Virus record (IMG/VR): IMGVR_UViG_3300027805_000049
Coordinates: 1 to 33,640 of that record
Reading direction: 5' to 3' (one strand)
DNA: 33,640 nt
Origin: a virus
Part shown: positions 23,241-29,720 of the stretch, piece by piece
Layout of the letters: each line of letters opens with the position of its first letter
Position numbering within the stretch: the stretch's first letter is position 1
The notes under the pieces: model-generated
Seen by the model: the letters and a program-made list of their open reading frames with translations, nothing else
The model's database searches: none
Told to the model about the DNA's origin: nothing
Program-made: the position numbers and the translations under genes

Positions 23241-24140
23241 TTATTCGTTGTTTGATACTTTGGATAGGTACAAAGCTTTCATTCGCTCTATTTCAATTTC
23301 AGACGGTAGCTCCTTCTGGTACAATTCGACCACCTGCTTCGGCAATCCTGCGGGCTTTGTGCGGATCGCAATCTGCGGATCAGCTTCTTTGCCAAACTTG
23401 CCTTTGTTCCTGTTCCAGTTCCTCGCTGTTGCTTTCCAATCCTTCATAGCGTTTTTACCAACCTTCCATCCGTTGGCTGTGTAGTGGTCATAGAATTTGT
23501 TTGCCTCATCCGCTGTACTGCCTAGATGCAGGAAGTAGCCGAGGATTTCTTGTAAACTTGGGCGCGTGAATGCGCGCGAGCGCATACTCACACTATCTAT
23601 TTGTTCTATATTCTTACCTTCTTTACTTCTTAACTTCTTATGATAGTGCCCTTGCTGTGCCCTTGCTGTGCCCTCCGTGTGCCCCTCTGTCGATTGCTGT
23701 TCCTGTAAGTCGTTATAATTCAATACGATAAAGTGTGTCGCTACTGTGCCCTTTTTTGGCAAAATCATTCCGTCAACTTTAGCATGCTTTAGGAAGTTGC
23801 GTACACTCTTCTCGCTTGTGTGCGATTGCTGTGCTAGTGTTCTGATGCTTGTCAGTATTTCACCACGCTCAACTATTACCAGCTTGCCATGCACTAAAAC
23901 CTTGGATTGCTTCCAGTTTGTGCCCCATAAAATAGCCAGCCAGATGTTGGTATAGTTTGGGTTTTTATAGACCCAGTGATCTTGCATCTTGCGGTAGAGC
24001 TTGATCCATGATTTGTCCATTGTATAAATAGGAAACCCAGACGCTAACTGATCTACCTCGGTCATGATATAACCGTCCACATCCTCTCGAACATGGAAAT
24101 CTTTTAGCGTCTGGGTCGTATTGTTTTGGTTGTCTATCAT
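23241..24140 (-). CDS. Replication initiator / replisome organiser
   Basis: 299 residues in two parts. The N-terminal winged-helix part (about 43-135) has WIKLYRKMQDHWVYKNPNYT, GEILTSIRTLAQQSHTSEKS and a helix VRNFLKHA, as in phage replisome organisers. The C-terminal part (about 190-245) has LQEILGYFLHLGSTADEANKFY and NGWKVGKNAMKDWKATARNW, typical of the family end. The low-complexity linker between them (about 150-180) is encoded by an 11-bp direct-repeat array. The protein should bind that array, melt the adjacent AT-rich tract and recruit helicase. The ATG at 24140 has little Shine-Dalgarno; internal ATGs at codons 26 and 41 are alternatives. Confidence 0.85.
   Translation of the reverse strand: MIDNQNNTTQTLKDFHVREDVDGYIMTEVDQLASGFPIYTMDKSWIKLYRKMQDHWVYKNPNYTNIWLAILWGTNWKQSKVLVHGKLVIVERGEILTSIRTLAQQSHTSEKSVRNFLKHAKVDGMILPKKGTVATHFIVLNYNDLQEQQSTEGHTEGTARAQQGHYHKKLRSKEGKNIEQIDSVSMRSRAFTRPSLQEILGYFLHLGSTADEANKFYDHYTANGWKVGKNAMKDWKATARNWNRNKGKFGKEADPQIAIRTKPAGLPKQVVELYQKELPSEIEIERMKALYLSKVSNNE
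23601..23689. other. Predicted replication origin inside the initiator gene (AT-rich tract plus iterons)
   Basis: Four tandem 11-bp units beginning GTGCCC lie at 23646-23656, 23657-23667, 23668-23678 and 23679-23689. The first two are identical; the others drift in their last five bases. Directly left is a T-rich strand (about 23601-23645) with two adjacent ACTTCTTA copies (23625-23632 and 23633-23640). An 11-base period does not follow codons, so it is unlikely to exist for the protein. The layout (iterons plus an AT-rich unwinding element in the linker of the initiator gene) mirrors phage lambda ori in O. The function is inferred. Confidence 0.7.
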
Positions 24141-24212
24141 GTTTTTAGGTATTGCTAATTATGGCATATTCACCATAATAAAAAGTAATTCGTTGCAAAG
24201 AATATCCACGCT
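24141..24212 (-). promoter_or_regulatory. AT-rich gap with 7-bp inverted repeat
   Basis: 72 AT-rich bases between the methyltransferase and the replication initiator. A perfect inverted repeat ATTATGG / CCATAAT with an eight-base spacer lies at 24158-24179. It could be an operator or a weak hairpin in front of the initiator message. No convincing promoter or terminator is visible. Confidence 0.4.
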
Positions 24213-24800
24213 TTAGAGCTTACGCAGCCATATTTGCCAGTTCTTTGCAAGCAGCTCGTATTCGCCGTCGTGTACTTCTAGGAACGTGTCAATCCCCTGC
24301 TTTGGATTGTACTGCGGCCCCTTGCCCCCATCCCATTGGTAGTCATCAAAAGCAAGGATGCCGCCCTGCTTGAGATACTTCCAGCCCTTTGCTCCGTCTT
24401 TCCAGACCTGATCTGCGGTATGGTCGCCGTCGATGTATACAAAGTCAAACTGATTGTGGTCTAGCATGTCTTTGTAGCTCTCAAAGAACTTGTCTGACGT
24501 CATCCGAAAGTATCGCACTTTCATGTATGCACGAAGTCCTATGCGGTCAAGGTAGGTATCGAATACATCCTCCCAATCGAATAGCTCATGCTCCGCTTCA
24601 TCGCTGCCCTGCCATGTGTCCACGTCATGTAGGATCGATTTGTCGCCCGTTAGCACGTATCTGCATAGCCAATCGCTTGCGTGGCCTACAAATGCGCCTA
24701 TCTGCAATGCTTGGTAGTTATCGCGGCCTGCTTCTGGCAGCAGGAACTCGGTAAAGTTTGCCCGTGCTACCGAGTCAAACCAGTTCGGGTATTCAGTCAT
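24213..24800 (-). CDS. Class I SAM-dependent methyltransferase (Methyltransf_24-like)
   Basis: 195 residues. SAM-binding motif I is LQIGAFVGHASDWL (33-46), an acidic partner is DVDTW (59-63), and the motif FDFVYIDGDHTADQVWKDG (118-136) is the strong family signature, followed by LKQGGILAFDDY (143-154). This family methylates small molecules or sugars and often sits in glycan gene clusters. The phage carries a glycosyltransferase elsewhere, so a sugar substrate is possible. The start at 24800 overlaps the small membrane-protein gene by eight bases. Confidence 0.82.
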   Translation of the reverse strand: MTEYPNWFDSVARANFTEFLLPEAGRDNYQALQIGAFVGHASDWLCRYVLTGDKSILHDVDTWQGSDEAEHELFDWEDVFDTYLDRIGLRAYMKVRYFRMTSDKFFESYKDMLDHNQFDFVYIDGDHTADQVWKDGAKGWKYLKQGGILAFDDYQWDGGKGPQYNPKQGIDTFLEVHDGEYELLAKNWQIWLRKL

Positions 24801-24891
24801 CTACCCTCCTGTTATGTAGGTATATCTCAAGCCCGATATACAGCACCAGTAGCACTAAGCTGATTGCTAGACCCCTGTCGATTGCGTCCAT
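24793..24891 (-). CDS. Tiny single-pass membrane protein (32 aa)
   Basis: 32 residues with one hydrophobic helix (about 8-25: LAISLVLLVLYIGLEIYL), a short acidic N-terminus (MDAIDRG) and a basic/acidic tail (HNRRVDD). Its ATG at 24891 overlaps the upstream stop (TAATG), and its stop overlaps the next start, as coupled genes do in this phage. No function can be read from the sequence. Confidence 0.65.
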   Translation of the reverse strand: MDAIDRGLAISLVLLVLYIGLEIYLHNRRVDD

Positions 24892-25190
24892 TAGTCCTCC
24901 TTTAATACGTTAAGTCGTGGTAAATCTGCTCCGATAATGTTGCAGGCATCGTCTATTGAACGTGCCACACCGTACTGCCCCCTCCAATGCGCTGCAAACT
25001 CATATTGATCTTCCGTCAGCTTGCCTTTGGCCTGCTTGACTTCGATCATGTAGTTGCGTCCGCGCCATCCTACCACAAGATCGGGGAAGCCCTGCCCAAC
25101 TGCGCTCATGACAGCGACTGATGCACCAATCTTGCGGAGGTATGCTACTATTTCCTTTTGGTTTATGTCCACCTTTGCTGCCCTCTTCAT
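24891..25190 (-). CDS. VRR-NUC-like PD-(D/E)XK nuclease
   Basis: 99 residues starting at the ATG at 25190 (MKRAAKVDINQKEIVAYLRK), two bases after the upstream stop. The core GQGFPDLVVGWRGRNYMIEVKQ (32-53) is the PD-(D/E)XK signature: D37, E50 and K52, with the preceding helix and the following QYEFAAHWRG. Small VRR-NUC domains of this kind cleave branched DNA (Holliday-junction-type) and are common near phage replication genes. It ends with a CNIIGADLPRL tail. A Holliday-junction resolvase role is likely but unproven. Confidence 0.82.
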   Translation of the reverse strand: MKRAAKVDINQKEIVAYLRKIGASVAVMSAVGQGFPDLVVGWRGRNYMIEVKQAKGKLTEDQYEFAAHWRGQYGVARSIDDACNIIGADLPRLNVLKED

Positions 25191-25192
25191 AA

Positions 25193-25540
25193 TCAGAAAG
25201 GAACATCGGTAGGTTCTGCGATAACCGTTGCCTTGCTTGCCGGTGCGCCTTCGCTTAGCTTGTCCAGCTTCCAGCAATCGAGGGATGTAAACCAGCCCAT
25301 ACCGCCTTCACGCTTCTGATAGCCGCGACCACGCAAGTTGACGCGCGCTGTAACCGTATCGCCTACCTTGAAGCGGTCTAGCTCCTTGCACTTGTCTTGC
25401 GTAAACTGGCATTCCAGTTCCTGCGGGTATTCAGATTGCGTCTTAACTACGAAAGATCGCTTCTGGAATGTGTCTTTCACCTGTTGCGTCTGACCTATGT
25501 GGATCAGCTCGCCGGTAATGTTAATTGCGTCGCTACTCAT
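25193..25540 (-). CDS. DUF3127 SSB-like single-strand DNA-binding protein
   Basis: 115 residues from the ATG at 25540, which forms an ATGA overlap with the upstream stop; the longer frame to 25591 is rejected for that reason. The pattern ITGELIHIGQTQQVKDTFQKRSF, then KVGDTVTARVNLRGRGYQ and WFTSLDCWKL, matches DUF3127, an OB-fold family found mainly in Bacteroidota and their phages. The C-terminus ends DVPF, like the acidic tips of SSB proteins (DIPF), suggesting recruitment of partners. It probably coats single-stranded DNA during replication. The family is a strong hint for the host phylum. Confidence 0.82.
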   Translation of the reverse strand: MSSDAINITGELIHIGQTQQVKDTFQKRSFVVKTQSEYPQELECQFTQDKCKELDRFKVGDTVTARVNLRGRGYQKREGGMGWFTSLDCWKLDKLSEGAPASKATVIAEPTDVPF

Positions 25541-25737
25541 CGTTTGCCTTTCAAGCGCAATTTGTGCGCTATTTGTGATAGTATATCGCATGCGGCTTTA
25601 TATTCCGCTGCTTCTCTGTCCATGTTTGCTTCATATTCGTAGATACCAGCACGTTCGTGCCATTCTACAAGCTGCTCGTCATCGAACTTGCTTACCAAGT
25701 GGATAACGAAGTCCGGGTCTGCTTGGTTATCATTCAT
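25537..25737 (-). CDS. Small acidic/alpha-helical protein (66 aa)
   Basis: 66 residues from the ATG at 25737 (MNDNQADPDFVIHLVSKFDD), preceded by GGGGGA five bases upstream; the longer frame begins at a GTG without a good site. The body is a charged helix (EANMDREAAEYKAACDILSQI), ending HKLRLKGKR. It forms an ATGA overlap with the DUF3127 gene. The function is unknown; its place suggests a replication accessory. Confidence 0.6.
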   Translation of the reverse strand: MNDNQADPDFVIHLVSKFDDEQLVEWHERAGIYEYEANMDREAAEYKAACDILSQIAHKLRLKGKR

Positions 25738-25796
25738 ATATCCCCCATATTGTAGCACCCCTTGTAAGTGAGTGCGTGACTCCTTGCTCCCTCCGT

Positions 25797-25829
25797 GAGT
25801 CGTCAGACGAAAATCTGGCGGCTCTTTTT
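25797..25829 (+). terminator. Intrinsic terminator pointing against all genes
   Basis: On the plus strand an 11-bp stem GAGTCGTCAGA (25797-25807) pairs with TCTGGCGGCTC (25814-25824) around loop CGAAAA, with two G-U wobbles, and is followed directly by five T. On the minus strand there is no T-run after it. It would stop antisense transcription, or end a short plus-strand RNA. It shares the gap with nothing else recognisable. Confidence 0.65.
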
Positions 25830-26196
25830 ATTTGATCCACTCGCCCAGGGTGTTCTCATATCCGAATACGGTAGTTGACAGCGGATAACGTGCCAGCACT
25901 CCAGCCACATCCTTGCCCACCGTATTACGTAGGTTGGTGTTATGAGCATCCATACGCTTCACGTTGTCTACTATGTCTTCAACGATCTTAACTACCTCCC
26001 GCTCCGCTGGCATGTTGCTTAACTTGTCTATTACCGTCGCAATATACTCTTTAGCAGCGGCAATGGCGTCACGCTCGTTAATAGCATCGTTTATGATAAA
26101 CTGCTTACGGTACTTTGCGCCTCGGTCTGCCTGCACCTGTGCTCGTATTGCTACGACCCTGCCTGATATGCTGACACGTTCTATTCTTTGCTTCAT
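25828..26196 (-). CDS. Hypothetical helical protein (122 aa)
   Basis: 122 residues from the ATG at 26196, which overlaps the small membrane protein stop (ATGA); the extended start further right is not used. Residues 1-35 are basic (MKQRIERVSISGRVVAIRAQ); the middle is helical (NERDAIAAAKEYIATVIDKL, EREVVKIVEDIVDNVKRMD). No family recognised. It follows the plus-directed terminator and is presumably an early accessory protein. Confidence 0.55.
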   Translation of the reverse strand: MKQRIERVSISGRVVAIRAQVQADRGAKYRKQFIINDAINERDAIAAAKEYIATVIDKLSNMPAEREVVKIVEDIVDNVKRMDAHNTNLRNTVGKDVAGVLARYPLSTTVFGYENTLGEWIK

Positions 26197-26333
26197 ACGA
26201 TTCCCACGAGCCAAAGGAAGAAGTACAGCATACAGGCAAATGCTACTATGCAAGTAAGCGCAACGAAGAACAGGATCAGCACCATAGCATCAGCGGCAAA
26301 GCGTGCTAGGTCGATGTCATCACGCTTGCTCAT
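26193..26333 (-). CDS. Small single-pass membrane protein (46 aa)
   Basis: 46 residues with a charged N-terminus (MSKRDDIDLARFAAD) and one long hydrophobic stretch (about 17-46: MVLILFFVALTCIVAFACML, then YFFLWLVGIV). It overlaps the upstream Cys-rich gene by 14 bases and the next gene by four (ATGA). It is probably an inner-membrane protein made early; no family recognised. Confidence 0.7.
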   Translation of the reverse strand: MSKRDDIDLARFAADAMVLILFFVALTCIVAFACMLYFFLWLVGIV

Positions 26334-26523
26334 GCTTGCCCCCTTTGTATGGCTTATAGTTAGCGCAGTAAAATGTTTCTGGCATCTCTATCTCAATTTC
26401 GATAACATCGCAGTAGCTGTATGGTACGGAGATCGTATAGAATCCCTCGTAGCTCAACTGATCGCGCTCGTATTCTTTCAGTCGGCTGCATGTTCTGCAT
26501 GTGCCGTGGTTATTGTCGTGCAT
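26320..26523 (-). CDS. Small Cys-containing protein (67 aa)
   Basis: 67 residues with four cysteines: a CRTC pair near the N-terminus (CRTCSRLKEYERDQLSYEG), one in YCDVIEIEIEMPETF and one in FYCANYKPYKGG. The CxxC-plus-FYCxNYKP pattern resembles small phage zinc-binding proteins that begin with H/C-rich text. The ribosome site GGAGCAAACA is close to the ATG. Its first codons, ATGCACGA, are the same as those of the GIY-YIG gene upstream. Confidence 0.6.
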   Translation of the reverse strand: MHDNNHGTCRTCSRLKEYERDQLSYEGFYTISVPYSYCDVIEIEIEMPETFYCANYKPYKGGKHEQA

Positions 26524-26534
26524 TGTTTGCTCCT

Positions 26535-27431
26535 TTAAGCTGCTTTTAATTGTGCAAATGGTTTAATCATTTTAATGTCTTTATGTTTTCTTGCTATTGT
26601 TAGCAGAAAAGAAGATATATAGGCGTATATGCGTTCATCTAGTTTATTGCTATTCATCAAACCAAATAAACTTGATCTAGGAAATCGTTTTGCATTTGCA
26701 ATTAAAGACAAATACTCCGTTACATTTATATCTTGAGTTCTTTTCTGTTCATTGAAATCAGTATCATAAAAACCTCTACTCAAATAAAAATCTATTCGCC
26801 TGCAAAGTTCATCATCATAATTAAACCATTCTCTATTGTAATGCCAATACTTAAATTTTCTGTGTATTTCAGATTCGGAAGTAATACTGACACATTGAAT
26901 ACTTCCTAAATGCAAAAGATCGTATGGGCAGTGTGAATGTACTGACTTAGTACGTTGATTATCGAGCTTTGATTGAAATCCAATTTTTACTAGCTTAACT
27001 TCCTCTGCTAGTAAAAAATATATATAACCTTTTTCTTTCCATTTTATCATCCTTTTGTAATCGCTGACCATATCTTCAACTAATGATATGATATAGCTCG
27101 CTACTCTGTCAATGTACTTGTCGCTAGCTGGTAGGTTGTAGATAGGGCATTCAGATATATCACAGGTATCATTAGGTTGCTCATAACTGACTTGTGTTAT
27201 AACATAAGATACAAGTGAGTATATTGTTTTTTGTGATAGATAGTAATTATCATCAATAACACTTCTAAGTAAAAAGCATAGATTGGATTTAAAATTGCTG
27301 TAGTCAAAACGCTGGTTTTGCAAAACAGCATTTGTATATATTGGTAGTACAAACCTTCTTGCTTGCCATGCCTCTTTTATCGGTGTTCTTGTAGTAACTG
27401 ATATAGGCATATTGTCGTATTGATCGTGCAT
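26535..27431 (-). CDS. GIY-YIG (T5orf172/Mug113-type) nuclease with an unknown N-terminal half
   Basis: 298 residues. The nuclease core is at about 135-210: GYIYFL (135-140) as the GIY element, VKLVKIG (145-151) for YIG, R160, LGSIQC, the acidic helix SEIHRKF (E188, H190) and NREWFN (R200, E201). This order matches Mug113/T5orf172 proteins. Residues 1-130 are helical with no recognised domain; about 220-298 form a basic helical tail. The gene is clearly more AT-rich than its neighbours (about one third GC by eye), suggesting recent entry. It has AGGAGGG before the ATG and is preceded by the structured RNA. It may act as a homing endonuclease. Confidence 0.75.
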   Translation of the reverse strand: MHDQYDNMPISVTTRTPIKEAWQARRFVLPIYTNAVLQNQRFDYSNFKSNLCFLLRSVIDDNYYLSQKTIYSLVSYVITQVSYEQPNDTCDISECPIYNLPASDKYIDRVASYIISLVEDMVSDYKRMIKWKEKGYIYFLLAEEVKLVKIGFQSKLDNQRTKSVHSHCPYDLLHLGSIQCVSITSESEIHRKFKYWHYNREWFNYDDELCRRIDFYLSRGFYDTDFNEQKRTQDINVTEYLSLIANAKRFPRSSLFGLMNSNKLDERIYAYISSFLLTIARKHKDIKMIKPFAQLKAA

Positions 27432-27442
27432 AATCCCTCCTA

Positions 27443-27551
27443 GATTTTAAAATCGGGGCTTTGGCTTCCCAACCGCAGCCCCTGTTCCAAGCCCAATCAG
27501 TAAAGTCTTACGATTGGTTTTGCACAACCGACATCACGGGGTTCTTCCCCG
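27443..27551 (-). ncRNA. Structured RNA upstream of the GIY-YIG gene (HEARO/omegaRNA-like candidate)
   Basis: Four hairpins and a palindrome fill the gap, read on the minus strand: H1 CGGGG-AAGAA-CCCCG (27551-27537); H2 GGTT-GTGCAA-AACC (27529-27516); H3 CCAATC, GTAA-GACT-TTAC, GATTGG (27517-27493), which shares two bases with H2; H4 GGGGCT with TTGG-GAAG-CCAA inside and AGCCCC closing (27482-27455, bulge GCGG). It ends in the 12-base palindrome GATTTTAAAATC (27454-27443), then the ribosome site. The order (first hairpin at the element edge, RNA directly before a nuclease gene) recalls HEARO/omegaRNA elements of IscB. Homology is not established. Confidence 0.5.
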
Positions 27552-27555
27552 CTAG

Positions 27556-27996
27556 TTAGTTGTAGTTCAGACCGCTCTTTGCGGCCTTTGCTTTCATGCG
27601 CTCGTGGTGAGCAATAAATGCCCGATGAAATGATTGTGCGCGATCTCGTGACAAGAAAGACTTGCTGTAACCCATGCATCGACCATTTGATTTAACACGA
27701 TAATCTTTCACTCTAAACCGCCATTCAACACCGGATGTTGATATTCTACACCATGACGAATAATCTCCATACGTTTCTTCAATTATAGAAAGATTATGAA
27801 AACCTCCGCATTTGTTGTAGAACTCTGCAACTGATTTAGTCCTACGTTTGTAATTATTGTTTTGCTCGTATGGTATAACTGGTGATATACGTTTTACCAT
27901 TACCGGCTGCTGATATGCCCTGCCTGCCGTCGTTTTTACCGTCGTTTGTGCCGACTCAATACCGAGCCAGCGCCGTAAGAATGATTTTAGTCCCAT
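27556..27996 (-). CDS. Hypothetical basic protein (146 aa)
   Basis: 146 residues, basic, with an amphipathic start MGLKSFLRRWLGIESA and a helical middle. The core (KSVAEFYNKCGGFHNLSI, SWCRISTSGVEWRFRVKDYR) could be a small beta domain, and the end GYSKSFLSRDRAQSFHRAF is helical and basic. The start at 27996 overlaps the upstream stop (TAATG). The stop lies five bases before the structured RNA. No family recognised. It may be the gene whose 3' end served as the landing site of the RNA/GIY-YIG element. Confidence 0.6.
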   Translation of the reverse strand: MGLKSFLRRWLGIESAQTTVKTTAGRAYQQPVMVKRISPVIPYEQNNNYKRRTKSVAEFYNKCGGFHNLSIIEETYGDYSSWCRISTSGVEWRFRVKDYRVKSNGRCMGYSKSFLSRDRAQSFHRAFIAHHERMKAKAAKSGLNYN

Positions 27997-28211
27997 TATT
28001 GTGCCCCCTCGTCTGGTTTGTATGTTAGTTTTTCCAGCATTACTAGCGCTGGGTTGTTTTCTTCGCAGTCTTCGTAAGCATCATTCAGCAATCGCATGAT
28101 CTCGTTTGCAACTTGCTTTGTCGGTAAGCAGTCCGCTACGCAAAAGTCAGCGTCAATATCGACTACCGAATAGAACCCGCTGGGTTGCTTCCATGTTTTT
28201 AGGTTTCTCAT
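27996..28211 (-). CDS. Small acidic protein (71 aa)
   Basis: 71 residues: a beta start (NLKTWKQPSGFYSVVDIDAD), two cysteines (CVADC), then a helix (KQVANEIMRLLNDAYEDCEE) and an acidic tail. It forms an ATGA overlap with the gene before it (28208-28211). Small proteins with this strand-then-helix pattern are common in early phage regions; no family name can be given. Confidence 0.6.
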   Translation of the reverse strand: MRNLKTWKQPSGFYSVVDIDADFCVADCLPTKQVANEIMRLLNDAYEDCEENNPALVMLEKLTYKPDEGAQ

Positions 28212-28456
28212 CGCTGTTCCTCCGTTGGATCAATATCACGGCTGTATTTTGGGCTATATTCAAACCTAAATGGGCCTTCGTCCGGTACGTATGTTATCCA
28301 GCAATATCCGCAGCATTTGTTTGTTTCTAAATGCCATATTTCAATAGCGTAGCAATCATCCAAAGCTGCAGAATCGTATGCAGATTGCCAGTTGTCGTAA
28401 ATGCCTATAGTATCATTGTCTTCATATTCGCCTCTAGATGCAATGTAAATCTTCAT
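28208..28456 (-). CDS. Small Cys/Tyr-rich protein (82 aa)
   Basis: 82 residues from the ATG at 28456 (MKIYIASRGEYEDNDTIGIY), chosen because it forms an ATGA overlap with the preceding stop at 28453. The longer frame upstream runs inside the next gene and is rejected. It has the motif YDNWQSAYDSA, a CCGYCW cluster and an acidic end DIDPTEEQR. Its pattern recalls short phage proteins that begin with KIY.AS.GEYSD, of unknown role. It is expressed just after the recombination gene. Confidence 0.65.
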   Translation of the reverse strand: MKIYIASRGEYEDNDTIGIYDNWQSAYDSAALDDCYAIEIWHLETNKCCGYCWITYVPDEGPFRFEYSPKYSRDIDPTEEQR

Positions 28457-29199
28457 CGCTGCACCTCCGTATATGCACCGTTCTTCCAAATCAAATCTAG
28501 CTCTTTGGCACGTCGTGCTACGTATTCGCGGATCGGTGCTTTGATGCCTTCGTCTACGCTCTTGATCTGCATAACAATTGCAGTTAGCTCTTCTGGCCCC
28601 GTAGCGGCGTCGATAGCCAATAGCCACTCCGTTATAGCTTCGTCCTGTTCTGACGTCGTAGCGGGCTTTATAGGCGGCAATTCGATACGTTCTGCGCCTT
28701 GTACTTGCACAACTTCCTCTTCGTCCAGCATACCCAGACCGCAGGCGCTCAAAATAGCGCGTCGCTTTGCCTGCGTTGCTGCCTTCTTCATCGCATTGCT
28801 CGCAGCATCGCCGCGCATACCGCCAATCGTGACAGCTCCTATGTCCTCGGAGTAGCTGCCCGTTGGTGTTTCGCATCGTGCCGTTACTACGTACTGATCG
28901 CCAATGACCTCGCGAGCTACGATAGCCACGCGAAGACCGCGAATGGACGTTAGTTGTGCCGTGCATGTCTTGTTTGCGTACAGCGTTAGCTTACCTGATA
29001 GCTTGATAAGATCAAAGGGCTTTTGATATGGGTCTAGTCCCACGCGCTCGCATACGAGTTTGTAATACTGGATGCGCTGTTCCTGCGACATTGCAGATAG
29101 ATCGCCGTTTACTACCAGCGTCTCAAACAACGCTGCTGCCTGCGACTCGTTTATAGATGCTGCGACCGCCGTGTTAGTCGCTGTAATTGCTTGGCTCAT
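28453..29199 (-). CDS. Phage recombination-associated protein (putative single-strand annealing type)
   Basis: 248 residues. The core (about 40-165: QRIQYYKLVCERVGLDPYQK, then PFDLIKLSGKLTLYANKTCT, SYSEDIGAVTIGG, AMKKAATQAKRRAILSACGL) matches a widespread phage family that accompanies Sipho_Gp157 proteins. The GLGMLDEEEV end and the A.KKA.T.AKRRA pattern resemble annealing proteins of the Rad52/Red-beta-like superfamilies, but I do not assert membership. Residues 190-248 are helical. It likely acts with the DUF3127 and VRR-NUC-like proteins. It forms ATGA overlaps on both sides. Confidence 0.65.
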   Translation of the reverse strand: MSQAITATNTAVAASINESQAAALFETLVVNGDLSAMSQEQRIQYYKLVCERVGLDPYQKPFDLIKLSGKLTLYANKTCTAQLTSIRGLRVAIVAREVIGDQYVVTARCETPTGSYSEDIGAVTIGGMRGDAASNAMKKAATQAKRRAILSACGLGMLDEEEVVQVQGAERIELPPIKPATTSEQDEAITEWLLAIDAATGPEELTAIVMQIKSVDEGIKAPIREYVARRAKELDLIWKNGAYTEVQR

Positions 29200-29720
29200 T
29201 TTACCTCCAACCTTGTTGTGTTGATTAACCTTGCTCCATCCACCGGTACGCCATTCTTGAGCGCATCGGCTATTGCTTTCTTGTCTGCTGTATACGTAGT
29301 CTTTTCTACTAGATATTCTTTCGCTATCATGATTTCGTCTAGTATTTCGACCTTTGGCGGGTTCTTGCGTAGCTTGAGCGTGTAGAGATCGGTCACCACT
29401 TCCTTCACATCTACCATCTCCATATAGCGCTTAACTGCGTTCTCGAGCCGTTCTGCCCTTGTTATCCGCTCGTTACGCAGATTGTGCAAGCGTTCCTGCT
29501 CTAACTTGATTGCCTCCGCTGACATCTTGAGATTCGCCGCAATGTCCATTGCCTGCACAATATACTCACGGAAGTTCTCGCCTGCTTCTTCTATCGCATC
29601 TTCAAACATTGCCACAACTTCGGGGTCGTCCGTGTGCATCATTTGATTCATAAGATCGGCGAGCTTGTATGCCGCGCCGCTGCTACTCGTGAATGTCTGC
29701 TTGGTCTCTCGGAAAATCAT
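29196..29720 (-). CDS. Sipho_Gp157-family protein
   Basis: 174 residues matching the siphovirus Gp157 pattern: a long helical N-terminus with EAIKLEQERLHNLRNERI, a turn region KRYMEMVDVKEVVTDLYTLKL, then RKNPPKVEILDE, PSVE-type strand, EYLVEKTTYTADKKAIADAL and a C-terminal INTTRLEVK. The family is reported as a phage resistance or recombination-associated protein; the exact function is unclear. It lies directly before the putative annealing protein and forms ATGA overlaps on both sides. Confidence 0.88.
   Translation of the reverse strand: MIFRETKQTFTSSSGAAYKLADLMNQMMHTDDPEVVAMFEDAIEEAGENFREYIVQAMDIAANLKMSAEAIKLEQERLHNLRNERITRAERLENAVKRYMEMVDVKEVVTDLYTLKLRKNPPKVEILDEIMIAKEYLVEKTTYTADKKAIADALKNGVPVDGARLINTTRLEVK

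Noticed and set aside
27430-27560. Group I intron or tRNA in the structured gap
   Set aside because: Too short for an intron core, and no cloverleaf can be drawn.
28457-28966. N-terminal extension of the 28208-28456 gene
   Set aside because: The Arg/Ser-rich extension runs in another frame of the recombination-associated gene, and the ATG at 28456 with ATGA overlap is a better start.
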